Made by a program: the position numbers and the translations under genes
The notes under the pieces: generated by a model
What the model saw: the letters and a program-made list of their open reading frames with translations, nothing else
The model's database searches: none
Told to the model about the DNA's origin: nothing
Origin: Telluria mixta
Lineage (GTDB): Bacteria > Pseudomonadota > Gammaproteobacteria > Burkholderiales > Burkholderiaceae_D
NCBI RefSeq assembly: GCF_029223865.1
Contig: NZ_CP119520.1
Span: 1,612,001 to 1,676,000, forward strand
Length of the DNA stretch: 64,000 nucleotides
Direction: 5' to 3'
Shown: piece by piece, positions 19,789 through 31,514 of the stretch
Layout: the number at the start of each line of letters is the position of its first letter
Position numbering within the stretch: the stretch's first letter is position 1

Positions 19789-19821
19789 AATACGACACTG
19801 TCCACAACCCGTGTCCACATC

Positions 19822-21090
19822 ATGATCCGCGATACATCCCAACAAGACGCCGTCATCGCCCCGCCCCCGGGCCACAAGCTGAAGCGTCGCGCACTCTGGA
19901 TCGGCAGCGCCGTCGCGGTCGCCGCCCTGTGCGCCGGCCTCGTGTCGACGTGGCGCGGCAGCGAAGCCTCTGTCAGCGCGTCGCGCCTGCGCATCGCCGA
20001 GGTTACGCGCGGCACGCTCGTGCGCGACGCCTCCGTCAACGGCCGCGTCGTCGCCGCCGTCAGCCCGACCCTGTATGCCAAGGCGCCCGCCACCGTCAAC
20101 CTGAAGGTCGCCGCCGGCGACACGGTCAAAAAGGGGCAAGTGCTGGCCGTGCTCGAATCGCCCGACCTGACGGACGTGCTGAAACGCGAGACGTCCGCGT
20201 ACGAAGGCCTGAAGGCCGAGGTGGCGCGCCAGCAGATCCTGTCGCGCAAGCAGAAGCTGCTGGCGCAGAAGGAGGCCGACACCGCCGAGATCGACCGCCT
20301 GTCCGCCCAGCGCACGCTGGAGCGCTACGACAGCGTGGGCCAGCTCGGCGTCATCGCCAAGATCGATTACCAGAAAGCGAAGGACGCGGTGCAGTCCGCG
20401 CAGATCCGCGCGAAGCACGCCACGCAGGCGGCCAGCCTGGAAAGCGAGGACGTCGCGCTCGCGATCAAGACAAAGCTGAACGACCTGGAACGCGCGCGCC
20501 TGTCGATGGAAGAGGCGCAGCGCCGCGTCGACGAACTGACCGTGCGCGCGCCTGTCGACGGCTTCATCGGCACGCTGAACGTGCAGGACCGCATGGTCGT
20601 CGCCGCGAACGCGCCGCTGATGACGCTCGTCGACCTGTCGAAACTCGAGGTCGAGATCGAGGTGCCGGAAACGTATGCGGCCGACCTGGGCCTGGGCATG
20701 AACGCCGAGGTCACGCTCCCCGCGGGCACGGCGACGGGCAAGCTGTCGGCGCTGTCGCCGGAAGTCGTCAAGAGCATGGTGCTGGCGCGCGTGCGCTTCG
20801 ACGGCGAGCAGCCGAAGGGCCTGCGCCAGAGCCAGCGCGTGACGGCACGCCTTCTCATCGAAGAAAAGCCGAACGTGCTGATGGTGGCGCGCGGCCCGTT
20901 CGTCGAAAGCGAGGGCGGACGCTATGCCTACGTCGTGCGCGACGGGATCGCCACGCGCACGCCGATCCGCATGGGCGCCACCAGCATGTCGGCCGTCGAA
21001 ATCCTCTCGGGCGTGAAGCAGGGCGACAAGGTCGTCGTCGCCGGCACCGACGCCTTCAGCAATGCCCAACGCGTCTCGATCAATCAGTAA
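19822..21090 (+). CDS. HlyD/MacA-type membrane-fusion protein of an ABC exporter
   Basis: 422 residues: short cytoplasmic start, one membrane anchor (about residues 26-44, RALWIGSAVAVAALCAGLV), a lipoyl half motif (VVAAVSPTLYAKAPATVNLKVAAGDTV split over residues 70-100), a long coiled-coil (about 115-235, rich in Glu/Arg/Ala/Gln), the second lipoyl half VRAPVDGFIGTLNV and a beta-barrel/membrane-proximal tail ending GDKVVVAGTDAF. It would link the inner-membrane ABC complex to an outer-membrane channel. I start at the ATG after CACATC; an ATG at 19777 lies inside the sigma-54 promoter and is excluded if that promoter is real. No clear Shine-Dalgarno is visible. The ATPase gene follows 19 bases on. 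Confidence 0.88.
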   Translation: MIRDTSQQDAVIAPPPGHKLKRRALWIGSAVAVAALCAGLVSTWRGSEASVSASRLRIAEVTRGTLVRDASVNGRVVAAVSPTLYAKAPATVNLKVAAGDTVKKGQVLAVLESPDLTDVLKRETSAYEGLKAEVARQQILSRKQKLLAQKEADTAEIDRLSAQRTLERYDSVGQLGVIAKIDYQKAKDAVQSAQIRAKHATQAASLESEDVALAIKTKLNDLERARLSMEEAQRRVDELTVRAPVDGFIGTLNVQDRMVVAANAPLMTLVDLSKLEVEIEVPETYAADLGLGMNAEVTLPAGTATGKLSALSPEVVKSMVLARVRFDGEQPKGLRQSQRVTARLLIEEKPNVLMVARGPFVESEGGRYAYVVRDGIATRTPIRMGATSMSAVEILSGVKQGDKVVVAGTDAFSNAQRVSINQ

Positions 21091-21109
21091 CCAACCCAAA
21101 GGACAAGCC

Positions 21110-21826
<717 letters not shown>

Positions 21827-21836
21827 GGAGACCAAC

Positions 21837-23147
21837 GTGTTCGGCTATTACTTCAAACTCGGGGTGCGCAGCCTGCGCCGCAATCCCGCCCTCACCGCGC
21901 TGATGGTGCTGACCCTGGCCGTCGGCGTGGCCGCCAGCGTGTCCACGCTGACGATCCTGCACATGATGTCGAGCGACCCGATCCCGCAGAAAAGCACCCG
22001 GCTGTTCGTGCCGCTGATCGACAACGGCCCGGTCGAGGGCTACACGCCGGGCGAGGATCCGGACGACATCCAGATCAGCTACAAGGACGCCGTCAACCTG
22101 CTCAAGGGCGGCCAGGGCGTGCGCCGCACGGCGCTGTACGGCGTCTCCGCGCCGATCCAGCCGCCGCGCGCGGACATCCAGCCGTTCAACCTGTCCGGTC
22201 TCGCGCCCTCGCGCGACTTCTTCGCCATGTTCGACGTGCCCTTCATCCACGGCCAGGCCTGGACGGAACAGGACGAAGCGCGCGGCGCCGACGTCGTGGT
22301 CCTCAGCCGCGAGATCGCCGAAAAACTGTACGGCGACGCCAATCCCGTCGGCCAGCGCGTCATGCTGATGGGCTTCCCGTTCACCATCGTGGGCGTGATC
22401 GACAACTGGATGCCGCTGCCGCGCTTCTATCGCCTGAACGGCGGCGTGCGCTACGGCGCCGGCGAGGAATTCTTCATCCCGTTCGCGACGTCCATCCGTC
22501 ACGAACTCACGCACAACGGCAGCATGAGCTGCTCGACGAACTCCGGCCCCGGCTTCGCCGCGCGCCTGGCATCCGAGTGCACCTGGATCACGGTGTGGTT
22601 CGAAACGGCATCCGCCGGCGAGCGCGCCGACCTGCAGGCCTGGCTCGACAACTATGCGGCCGACCAGCGCAAGCTGGGCCGCCTGAAGCGCAACGCCGTC
22701 AACCGCCTGTACGACGTGCCCGAATGGCTGGTGTTCACGAAGGTCGTCGGCAAGGACAGCAAGCTGCAGACCTGGCTCGCCTTCGGCTTCCTCGCGCTGT
22801 GCCTCGTGAACACCATCGGCCTGCTGCTGGCGAAGTTCTCGGTGCGCGCGTCCGAGATCGGCGTGCGGCGCGCGCTGGGCGCCTCGCGTACCGACATCTT
22901 CCGCCAGTTCCTCATCGAGACCGGCGTCGTGGGTCTCGTCGGCGGCGTGCTGGGACTCGTCCTCGCGTTCGGCGCGCTGGCGCTGATTTCCATGCAGGGC
23001 AAGCAGACCGCCGCCGTGGCCCACATGGACTGGCAGATGCTGTTCGTGACCTTCGTGATGTCGGTCGGTGCCGCCATCCTCGCCGGCCTCTTGCCGACCT
23101 GGCGCGCCTGCCAGGTCACGCCCGCCATCCAGCTCAAATCGCAGTAA
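21837..23147 (+). CDS. FtsX/MacB-type ABC exporter permease, subunit 1
   Basis: 436 residues with a GTG start behind GAGGAG. It has an N-terminal membrane helix (about 22-42), a large periplasmic MacB_PCD domain (about 45-300, with VLSREIAEKLYGDANPVGQ), and three C-terminal helices with the cytoplasmic signature SVRASEIGVRRALGASRTDIFRQF split over the first loop. This is the MacB mechanotransmission topology without a fused ATPase. Its partner is the next gene, so a heterodimer is likely. The periplasmic domain has a Cys pair (SCSTNSG, ASECTW). Confidence 0.9.
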   Translation: MFGYYFKLGVRSLRRNPALTALMVLTLAVGVAASVSTLTILHMMSSDPIPQKSTRLFVPLIDNGPVEGYTPGEDPDDIQISYKDAVNLLKGGQGVRRTALYGVSAPIQPPRADIQPFNLSGLAPSRDFFAMFDVPFIHGQAWTEQDEARGADVVVLSREIAEKLYGDANPVGQRVMLMGFPFTIVGVIDNWMPLPRFYRLNGGVRYGAGEEFFIPFATSIRHELTHNGSMSCSTNSGPGFAARLASECTWITVWFETASAGERADLQAWLDNYAADQRKLGRLKRNAVNRLYDVPEWLVFTKVVGKDSKLQTWLAFGFLALCLVNTIGLLLAKFSVRASEIGVRRALGASRTDIFRQFLIETGVVGLVGGVLGLVLAFGALALISMQGKQTAAVAHMDWQMLFVTFVMSVGAAILAGLLPTWRACQVTPAIQLKSQ

Positions 23148-23157
23148 GGAGACCGTC

Positions 23158-24393
23158 ATGGAAATCCGTCCCATTTTGTCCGCGCTGTTGCGCAACAAGA
23201 CCGGTCCGATCCTCGTCGCACTGCAGGTCGCCCTGAGCCTGGCGATCCTGGCCAACGCGGCCCACATCGTCAACGAACGACGCGCCGTCGCCGCGCGGCC
23301 GTCCGGCCTGTCCGACGAACATTCGACGTTCTACGTCACGGTGCGCAGCCTGTCGAACGACACGCCGGAGCAGCGCCTCGCCAACATCAAGCGCCAGACC
23401 GCGCTGCTGCGCGCCGTCGGCGGCGTGGCGTCGGTCGCCCACGTCAGCCAGATGCCGCTGTCGCGCAGCGGCAGCAACACCGGCGTCGCCGTCAACGACC
23501 GCCAGGACAAGCCGAGCGCCGTCGCCTCGCAATACGTCTCGGGCGATTCGCTCGTGCAGACCTTCGGCCTGAAACTGGTCGAAGGCCGCGACTTCCTGCC
23601 GGGCGAACTCCTCGACATCAACGAGGACACGACGGCCGACCCGCCGCCCCAGGTCATGCTGACGAAACCGCTGGCGGACAAGCTGTGGCCGGACCAGCCG
23701 GCCGTCGGCAAGACGATGTACTTCGGTACCGGCAAGGACGCGCGCGGCGTGCAGGTGGTCGGCGTCGTGCAAGGCCTGATGAGCGCCCACGCCGAAGTCG
23801 GCGAACGGGGCGAACAGTCCGTGATCATGCCGGGACGCCTGTACGGCAGCGAACCGGTTGTCCTGTATGCGGTCCGCACCGAGCCGGGCCAGCGCGACCG
23901 CGTGATGAAGGAAGCGGAGGAAGCGCTGCACAAGTCGTCGGCCACGCCGATGATCACGAAACTGAAGACCGTCGACGAAGACCGCAAGGACCGCTACCGC
24001 GCCGACGTCGCGCTGCAGTGGATGCTCGTCACCGTGAGCGTGCTGCTCCTCCTGATCACCGCCAGCGGCATCGTCGGCATGGCCAGCCTGTGGGTCACGC
24101 AGCGCCGCAAGCAGATCGGCGTGCGCCGCGCGCTGGGCGCGAAGAAGACCGACATCCTGCGCTATTTCATCACGGAGAACTTCATGATCACGAGCGCCGG
24201 CGTGTTCGGCGGCGTGGCGCTGGGCCTCGCGCTGAACCAGCTCCTCGTCAGCAAGCTGGAGATGGCGCGCCTGCCGGCCGGCTATCTCGTGTTCGGCGCC
24301 CTCGGCTTCTGGCTGCTGGGCGTGGCGGCGGCGTACGGTCCCGCATGGCGCGCGGCCAGCATTTCGCCGGCGACGGCGACCCGCAGCGTGTGA
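23158..24393 (+). CDS. FtsX/MacB-type ABC exporter permease, subunit 2
   Basis: 411 residues with the same layout as subunit 1: N-terminal helix (about 18-38), MacB_PCD periplasmic domain (about 40-285), then three helices. The conserved cytoplasmic loop here is QRRKQIGVRRALGAKKTDILRYF. AAGGAG precedes the ATG. Together with the membrane-fusion protein, ATPase and first permease it makes a complete MacAB-like exporter. No TolC-type outer-membrane factor gene is present in the window. The cargo is unknown; MacAB relatives export macrolides, peptides and virulence factors. Confidence 0.9.
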   Translation: MEIRPILSALLRNKTGPILVALQVALSLAILANAAHIVNERRAVAARPSGLSDEHSTFYVTVRSLSNDTPEQRLANIKRQTALLRAVGGVASVAHVSQMPLSRSGSNTGVAVNDRQDKPSAVASQYVSGDSLVQTFGLKLVEGRDFLPGELLDINEDTTADPPPQVMLTKPLADKLWPDQPAVGKTMYFGTGKDARGVQVVGVVQGLMSAHAEVGERGEQSVIMPGRLYGSEPVVLYAVRTEPGQRDRVMKEAEEALHKSSATPMITKLKTVDEDRKDRYRADVALQWMLVTVSVLLLLITASGIVGMASLWVTQRRKQIGVRRALGAKKTDILRYFITENFMITSAGVFGGVALGLALNQLLVSKLEMARLPAGYLVFGALGFWLLGVAAAYGPAWRAASISPATATRSV

Positions 24394-24417
24394 CCCGGCA
24401 GTGATATGCTAGCGGGC

Positions 24418-25748
<1,331 letters not shown>

Positions 25749-25752
<4 letters not shown>

Positions 25753-27071
25753 AATTCCGGCTGTCGCTCGTCACGCGCTGGTCGGCGCTCGTCGGCACCT
25801 TGCTGGCGGTCGGGATCATCATCGCACTGGCGCTCGACCATTTGCTGCCGGGCCGCCCGCTCGCCGTGCTGGGCATCTGCCTGCTGTGCGTCGTGCCGAT
25901 TTCCATCATCACCCTGCGCTCGCAGGTGCAGCCGATCCTGTCGCTGTTTCGCGCGTTGGAGGGCACGGTCACCAGCTACCGCGACGGCGATTTTTCGTTC
26001 AGCCTGCACTGGCCGCAGAACGACGAACTGTCCGACCTCATCGCCGCCCACAACGCGCTGGGCGAAGTGCTGCGCGAGCAGAGACTGGACCTCGTGCAGC
26101 GCGAACTGCTGCTCGACACGATGGTGCAGAACACGCCCGTCGCCATGCTGCTCGTGACGGAGCCGCCGGGCGCGGCCGACCGCGTCATTGTCTATGCCAA
26201 CGTGGCGGCGCGCCAGCTGCTGTTCGAGGGCCATAAGCTGGAAGGCCATGCGCTGCACGACGTGCTGCAAAAGACGCCGGCGCTCGTGGAAGCGCTGGCA
26301 CGCGGGGGCGACGGCTTGTTCACGGCCGGCGACGGCGAGGAGGAGGAGGTTTATCACCTCGCCCGCCGCAACTTCAGCCTGAACGGCCGGCGCCACGAAC
26401 TGCTGCTGCTGCGCCAGTTGACGGCCGAGCTGCGGCGCCAGGAAGTGCAGACGTGGAAAAAAGTCATCCGCGTCATCAGCCACGAATTGAACAACTCGCT
26501 GGCCCCGCTCGCATCGCTCGCCCACTCCGGCACGGAGCTCGTGCGGCGCGGCCAGACGGAGCGCCTGCCGCAGATCCTGCAAACCATCGGCGAACGCACG
26601 CGCCACCTCGAGAGCTTCATCCTCGGCTACGCGCGCTTCGCGAAGCTGCCGGCACCGCGCCTGGAGACGATCGCCTGGTCCGACTTCGTGGCCGGGCTGG
26701 CGGACCAGGTCGCGTTCCGCCTGGGTGGAGAGCTGCCGGAGACGCCGGCCCACATCGACCGCGCGCAGATGGAACAGGCGCTGCTCAACCTGCTGAAGAA
26801 CGCCCACGAATCCGGCTCGCGCCCGGAAGACGTCGAGCTGCACGTGCGGCGCGTACAGGACATCGTCCGCATCGACGTCTTCGACCGCGGCACGGGCATG
26901 AACGACGCCGTGCTGACGAATGCCCTTGTCCCGTTCTACTCGACGAAGCGCAGCGGCACGGGCCTCGGCCTGGCGCTGGCGCGCGAAATCGCCGAAGCCC
27001 ACGGCGGCCGCATCACCCTCGGCAACCGCGAGGGCGGCGGCCTGGCCGTCACCCTGATCCTCCCCGCCTGA
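25749..27071 (+). CDS. NtrB-like membrane sensor histidine kinase
   Basis: 440 residues, two N-terminal membrane helices (about 12-32 and 38-56) with almost no periplasmic loop between them, then a HAMP-like stretch, a PAS-like region (about 120-215), the phosphoacceptor box VISHELNNSLAPLASLAH (NtrB/PrrB-like His-Glu-Leu-Asn-Asn), N box LLNLLKNAHESG, DRGTGM and GTGLGLALAREIAEAHGG. The short loop suggests the signal is sensed in the membrane or cytoplasm, as in peptide or cell-envelope stress sensors. ATGA overlap with the regulator gene shows translational coupling. Partner of the sigma-54 activator just upstream. Confidence 0.93.
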
Positions 27072-27080
27072 ACTCGACAC

Positions 27081-27238
27081 TTCGGGGTCAGAGCCCGGTT
27101 TTAGGAAATTGCTCAGATTCGGGGTCAGGTCCCTTTTTTCCGGCGCCATCTCGCGCATTGAACGCCGTTCCATGTACTTACCCGCACAATAGGCGATGTT
27201 GAGCGCAACGACCATTTATAATGTGCTCTGACCCCGAA
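27081..27238. repeat. GGGGTCAGAGCCC repeat, copy 3, composite
   Basis: Outer 14-bp perfect inverted arms ttcggggtcagagc (27081-27094) and gctctgaccccgaa (27225-27238) enclose 130 bases instead of the 20-24 of the other copies. Inside, a second direct-oriented half unit, ggggtcaggtccc, lies at 27121-27133, followed by about 90 bases with no recognised feature. This looks like an element that was expanded or that lost an internal half. It starts 9 bases after the kinase stop; no gene lies between 27072 and 27302. Confidence 0.75.
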
Positions 27239-27302
27239 TTTGCCGCGAAAGCGCACGATCGTGCGATACTCCCGGTTTCGTCGACGTTGGAGTACGCGAA
27301 GA

Positions 27303-27683
27303 ATGATCCGACTACCCCTGTTTTGCATGACCGCGCTGGCGCTGTTGGCCGGCTGCGTCCAGTCCCCCTCCACCCGCACGGCCTCCGCGCCCGCGCAGCC
27401 GCAGCATCCGCCGCAGCAGCAGGTGCCGGGCCAGGATTGCGCGCCGCCCGTCTATCCGCAGGAAGCGCTGCAGGCGCGCATGAGCGGCGTGTCGATGATG
27501 GCCTTCCTGGTCGCCAGCGACGGCACCGTGCGCGAGTCGCGCCTGCTCAAGTCGAGCGGTTACGCGATCCTCGACCACGCCGCGGAAGCCGCGCTCCGGC
27601 TGTGCCGCTTCAAGCCCGCGCTGAAGAACGGCCATACGGTCGCGGCGTGGCAGCCCGTCCAGTACGCGTGGTCGCTGCCGTAA
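27303..27683 (+). CDS. Small lipoprotein with TonB C-terminal-like domain
   Basis: 126 residues. A lipobox (ALLAGC, Cys about residue 18) follows a short hydrophobic segment, then a Pro/Gln-rich spacer (QPQHPPQQQ), then a TonB-type energy-transducer C-terminal fold (PPVYPQEALQARMSGVSMM, SDGTVRESRLLKSSGY, AAEAALRLCRFKPALKNG). It has no ExbBD-contacting transmembrane helix of a true TonB; instead it should be anchored by lipid in the inner or outer membrane. Two cysteines (near DCAPP and RLCRF) could form a disulfide. It overlaps the next gene by one base (TAATG). Function unknown. Confidence 0.8.
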   Translation: MIRLPLFCMTALALLAGCVQSPSTRTASAPAQPQHPPQQQVPGQDCAPPVYPQEALQARMSGVSMMAFLVASDGTVRESRLLKSSGYAILDHAAEAALRLCRFKPALKNGHTVAAWQPVQYAWSLP

Positions 27684-28453
27684 TGTCGAACGCCAGCGAT
27701 CCCCGCTTCGCCCGGCCCGGCCACCCGCCGGCCACGATCACCGAATTCGAAGGCGTGCGCTCGCTGCACCTCGGCACCTCGTGGGTGCAGGGCTCGATGC
27801 GGCTGGCGCGGCCCGATGCGATCGAGCTCGAATACGTCCAGATGATGATGATGTGGATGCTGTTCCTGCCGGATCCGCGCCGCATCGTGCAGCTGGGCCT
27901 CGGCAGCGCTGCGCTGACGAAGTTCTGCCACCAGCGTTTTCCGCAGGCGCGCGTGACGGCCGTCGAGCTGAATCCGAACGTGATCGCCATCTGCCGCGAC
28001 TACTTCGGCCTGCCGCCGGACGACGACCGCCTGGACGTGCGCGAGATGGACGCGCTGGACTTCGTGATGGATGACGCCAACCACGGCACGGTGGACGTGC
28101 TGCAGGTCGACCTGTACGACGAGGAAGCGCGCGGTCCCGTGCTCGATACGCCCGAGTTCTACGCCGCGTGCGCCGCCTGCCTGAAGGATGGCGGCGTCAT
28201 GACGGCCAACGTGTTCGGCGATTTTTCCAACTACGACAAGAACCTCGATGCGATGCGGGACGCGTTCGACGCCGTCGTCTGGCTGCCCGAGGTCCACGAC
28301 GCCAACATCGTCGTCATCGCATTCAAGGACGCGCCGCAGATCGATTTCGCCGTGCTGTACGAGCGCGCGGCCGACATCAAGCGGCGCTACAACCTGCCGG
28401 CCAAGAACTGGGTCAACGGGTTGAAGGAGTGGATGCGCGACCACGCCGGCTGA
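27683..28453 (+). CDS. Spermidine synthase-like Rossmann protein
   Basis: 256 residues of the polyamine aminopropyltransferase/methyltransferase fold: IVQLGLGSAALTKFCHQRFP (nucleotide-loop analogue), VTAVELNPNVIAICRDYFGL, DVREMDALDFV and DVLQVDLYDEEA. It lacks the N-terminal beta-tetramer domain of full SpeE, so it may be a stand-alone family member with a different substrate. Translation is coupled to the lipoprotein gene by the TAATG overlap. No speD-type gene is nearby. Confidence 0.8.
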   Translation: MSNASDPRFARPGHPPATITEFEGVRSLHLGTSWVQGSMRLARPDAIELEYVQMMMMWMLFLPDPRRIVQLGLGSAALTKFCHQRFPQARVTAVELNPNVIAICRDYFGLPPDDDRLDVREMDALDFVMDDANHGTVDVLQVDLYDEEARGPVLDTPEFYAACAACLKDGGVMTANVFGDFSNYDKNLDAMRDAFDAVVWLPEVHDANIVVIAFKDAPQIDFAVLYERAADIKRRYNLPAKNWVNGLKEWMRDHAG

Positions 28454-28493
28454 TCGTGCGCCGGCCCCGGCCCGGCTCGGGCTAGCATGGGGC

Positions 28494-29006
28494 ATGACCA
28501 CCGACATCTCGCTCCTGCGCACCGCGCGCCTGCAACTGGTCGTTCCCGAAGCGCGCCACGTCGCCGCATTCGCCGCCCTGCATGCGGATCCGTACACGAT
28601 GCGCTACATCGACCAGGGCCGCCCGCTGGACCGGACGGACGCCTGGCTGCATCTTGCGATGCTGATCGGTCACTGGCAAATGCGCGGCTACGGCGTGTGG
28701 ATGCTCGAAGATCCCGCCGACGGCAGCTTCGTGGGCCGCGTCGGCCTGTTTCATCCGGCCGGGTGGGACGAAGCGGAACTGAGCTGGATGATCGTGCCCG
28801 CGCTGCGCGGCCGGGGACTTGCCACGGAAGCGGCACGGGCCGTGCGCGACGTCGCGTTCGCCACGCTGGGCATGACGTCGTTGATCAGCCTGATCAAACC
28901 CGGCAACGAAGCGTCGCGCCGCGTCGCGCTCAAAGCCGGGGCCATCGCCGCCGAGACCGTCGGCTTTCCCGACGGACCTCTGCAGACGTACCGCTACCGC
29001 AAATAG
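28494..29006 (+). CDS. GNAT-family N-acetyltransferase
   Basis: 170 residues of RimJ/RimL type: [32 protein letters not shown], the acetyl-CoA loop [19 protein letters not shown], and [19 protein letters not shown]. Cytoplasmic. It follows the spermidine-synthase-like gene by 40 bases and precedes an opine-dehydrogenase-like gene by 101 bases; whether it belongs to either is not clear. The substrate is unknown. Confidence 0.85.
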   Translation: MTTDISLLRTARLQLVVPEARHVAAFAALHADPYTMRYIDQGRPLDRTDAWLHLAMLIGHWQMRGYGVWMLEDPADGSFVGRVGLFHPAGWDEAELSWMIVPALRGRGLATEAARAVRDVAFATLGMTSLISLIKPGNEASRRVALKAGAIAAETVGFPDGPLQTYRYRK

Positions 29007-29107
29007 TTCCGTCATGCGCGGCGCATACGACTGAGCCAGCGCAACCCAGCCACGAGCGCATTGGGCATTGTCACGAAACGTCATCGACGATTCTGACGGA
29101 GCTCAAC

Positions 29108-30202
29108 ATGAATGTATTAATGGTTGGCGCCGGCAATGCCGGCTGCGCGCTCGGGGCCCTGCTCGCGTTGGACGGCCACCGTGTCGCCCTGCTCAAAACG
29201 TCGCGCGCGCTGCATGACGAGAACTTCGACACCGTCGCCGCGACGCACACGATCACGGTGATCGGCAAGGCCGGCGGCGCACCGCGCACGGCCGCACTGG
29301 CGCTGGCCACGCGCGATCCGGACGAAGCCTTCGACATCGCGCCGGACGCCGTCATCGTCACCACGCAGACCCAATGCCATCCGGACGTCGCCGCGCTGAT
29401 CGGCCCGCGGCTCGACGGCCGCGCGCTGGTGCTGCTGGCGCCCGGCTACCTGGGTTCGTTCCACTTCCTGCCCTGGCAGGCCCGCGCCGGGTTCCTGCTG
29501 GCGGAAGGCGAAAGCCTGCCGTACGACGCGCGCCTCGTCGGGCGAGGCATCGTCGACATCCTGTTCCGCAACGTGCGCAATGCACTGGCCTTCGTGCCGC
29601 GGGCCCGCGCGGCCGAGGGACTGGCGCGCGCGGCACGTTTGTTCCCGACCTATGTCGCAACCCGCACCAACGTGGTCGAATCCGCGCTGCACAATCCGAA
29701 CCTCGTCGTGCACACGATCGGTACGCTGCTCTCGGCCAGCCGCATCGAATACGCAGAAGGCGAGTTCTGGATGTACCGCGAAGCGTTCACGCCGTCGGTC
29801 CTGCGCCTGCTGGCGCGGCTCGACGCGGAAAAGAACGCCGTCATCGCTGCCACGGGCGGGCGGCCGTCGCCGTATTTCGACGAGTGCCGCTTCCGCAACG
29901 CCGACGACCTGGACGAACCCGCGCTGGCCGTGTTCCGCCGCTACGCACGGGAAGGCGGCCCGAAGGGACCGGCCAGCATGGAGACGCGCTTCATCACGGA
30001 AGACGTGCCGATGGGCCTCGCCCTGCTGTCCTCGATCGGCCGCCTGATGGACGTGCCGACACCCGTCGCGGACGCGCTGATCGTGATCGCCGAAGGCCTG
30101 CTCGACCGCGATTTCCGCAGCGAGCCCGAGGCGCGCACGCTGGCGAGCCTAGGGCTGGGCGACGCGTCGCCGGCCGACTTCCGTCGCCTGCTCGATGCTT
30201 GA
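29108..30202 (+). CDS. Opine/octopine dehydrogenase-like NAD(P)-dependent enzyme
   Basis: 364 residues. The N-terminal Rossmann motif [20 protein letters not shown] binds NAD(P). The C-terminal octopine-dehydrogenase-type domain has [22 protein letters not shown] with the family catalytic His, then [17 protein letters not shown], and [20 protein letters not shown]. Such enzymes join an amino acid to a keto acid by reductive condensation to make opines or opine-type metallophores. GGAG lies 7 bases before the ATG. The gene overlaps the next one, an adenylating enzyme, by 8 bases, so the two act together. No nicotianamine-synthase-like gene or metallophore exporter is adjacent, so I do not assign a product. 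Confidence 0.82.
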   Translation: MNVLMVGAGNAGCALGALLALDGHRVALLKTSRALHDENFDTVAATHTITVIGKAGGAPRTAALALATRDPDEAFDIAPDAVIVTTQTQCHPDVAALIGPRLDGRALVLLAPGYLGSFHFLPWQARAGFLLAEGESLPYDARLVGRGIVDILFRNVRNALAFVPRARAAEGLARAARLFPTYVATRTNVVESALHNPNLVVHTIGTLLSASRIEYAEGEFWMYREAFTPSVLRLLARLDAEKNAVIAATGGRPSPYFDECRFRNADDLDEPALAVFRRYAREGGPKGPASMETRFITEDVPMGLALLSSIGRLMDVPTPVADALIVIAEGLLDRDFRSEPEARTLASLGLGDASPADFRRLLDA

Positions 30203-31514
30203 GCGCGCCGCCCTGTACGGCTGGCTGGCGCGCCGCTACTACGCGTGGCGCCCGTATCTTCCGGCCCGCCTGCTGTACCATCCCGATTTCTTCCGCCTGC
30301 GCGCGCTGCTCGCCGGCGACGCCGCGGCCATCGATGCGCTCGCGCGGCGGCGCCTGCGCCGCATCCTCGTGCACGCACTCGCACACGTGCCGCACTACCG
30401 CCGTACCGTGCGGCTCAGCATCGCCGAGGCGGCCCACGAACCGCTGGTCGAGGTGCTGGCCGCCTTTCCCTGGCTGACCAAGGACGAGGTGATGGCGCGG
30501 CAGCGCGACTTCCTCGACAGCCGCCTCGACCCGCGCCGGCTGTTGTACGCGACGAGCGGCGGCTCGTCCGGCCAGGGCATCGGCATGTGGCGCAACAAGC
30601 GCCTGGCGGACATCGAAAAAGCCTTCTTTGCACACGAGTGGGGACGCTTCGGCTTTTCGTTCGACAAGTCGCGCATCCTGCGCATCGGGGCCGACGCACG
30701 GCGCCACGTGCACGAGCCGCCGGTACGCATGGCGGGCAACCGGCTGATGCTGTCGCCCTACCACGTCGGCCCCGCGCACCGCGCCGCCATCCTTGCGGCC
30801 CTCAACCGCTTCCGCCCGGACTACGTGCACGCATATCCCAGCTCCGCGGCGGCGCTGGCGGAACTGCTGCAACCCGGCGACCTCGATGTCCGCGTACGCG
30901 CCGTGCTGCTGGCGTCCGAGCCGGTCACACCCGCGCAACTGGCGGCGCTGCGCCGGCTGTTCGACTGCCCCGTCTCGCTCAACTACGGCCTGTCGGAACG
31001 CACGAACCTGGCCTTCGCCACCTGCACCGGCATGGAGAATCCGGCCTATCGCTTCCAGCCCCTGTACGGCTGGTCGGAAAACCGCTGGGACGGCACGCGC
31101 GCGGAAATCGTCGGCACCTCGCTGTGGAACGACGTGATGCCGCTGATCCGCTACCGCACCGGCGACTATGGCGTGATCGACGCGGGCGGCCGCTGCGCCG
31201 CCATCGACGGCCGCGCGCAGGAATTCCTGATCGACCGCGCGGGCAACCGTATCCCCGGTCTGTCCATCGTCATCGACGAGGCCACGTGGGACTTCGTGCG
31301 GCTGTACCAGGTGCGCCAGCGGCGTCCCGGCGAGATCGTCCTCGCGGTGGTCGGGCGCCATGGCCCGCTCGACGCCGCCCAGCGCGCCTTCCTGCTGGAC
31401 GCCCAACGGCGCCGCTGGGGCGACCGGTTCGACATCGCGCTACAGGAAGAAAGCGATATCCCGCTGGCGCCGAACGGCAAGCGCAAGCTCGTGGTCAGCG
31501 CGCTGCGGGCGTGA
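30195..31514 (+). CDS. CapK/phenylacetate-CoA-ligase-like adenylate-forming enzyme
   Basis: 439 residues of the PaaK/CapK branch of AMP-binding enzymes. Visible motifs: the Ser/Gly-rich nucleotide loop [15 protein letters not shown], the region [40 protein letters not shown] and a C-terminal lysine in [14 protein letters not shown]. It should adenylate a carboxylate, perhaps the opine made by the upstream enzyme or a precursor. Its start overlaps the dehydrogenase by 8 bases, implying translational coupling. Its end overlaps the convergent metallo-hydrolase by 20 bases. Confidence 0.85.
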   Translation: MLERAALYGWLARRYYAWRPYLPARLLYHPDFFRLRALLAGDAAAIDALARRRLRRILVHALAHVPHYRRTVRLSIAEAAHEPLVEVLAAFPWLTKDEVMARQRDFLDSRLDPRRLLYATSGGSSGQGIGMWRNKRLADIEKAFFAHEWGRFGFSFDKSRILRIGADARRHVHEPPVRMAGNRLMLSPYHVGPAHRAAILAALNRFRPDYVHAYPSSAAALAELLQPGDLDVRVRAVLLASEPVTPAQLAALRRLFDCPVSLNYGLSERTNLAFATCTGMENPAYRFQPLYGWSENRWDGTRAEIVGTSLWNDVMPLIRYRTGDYGVIDAGGRCAAIDGRAQEFLIDRAGNRIPGLSIVIDEATWDFVRLYQVRQRRPGEIVLAVVGRHGPLDAAQRAFLLDAQRRRWGDRFDIALQEESDIPLAPNGKRKLVVSALRA

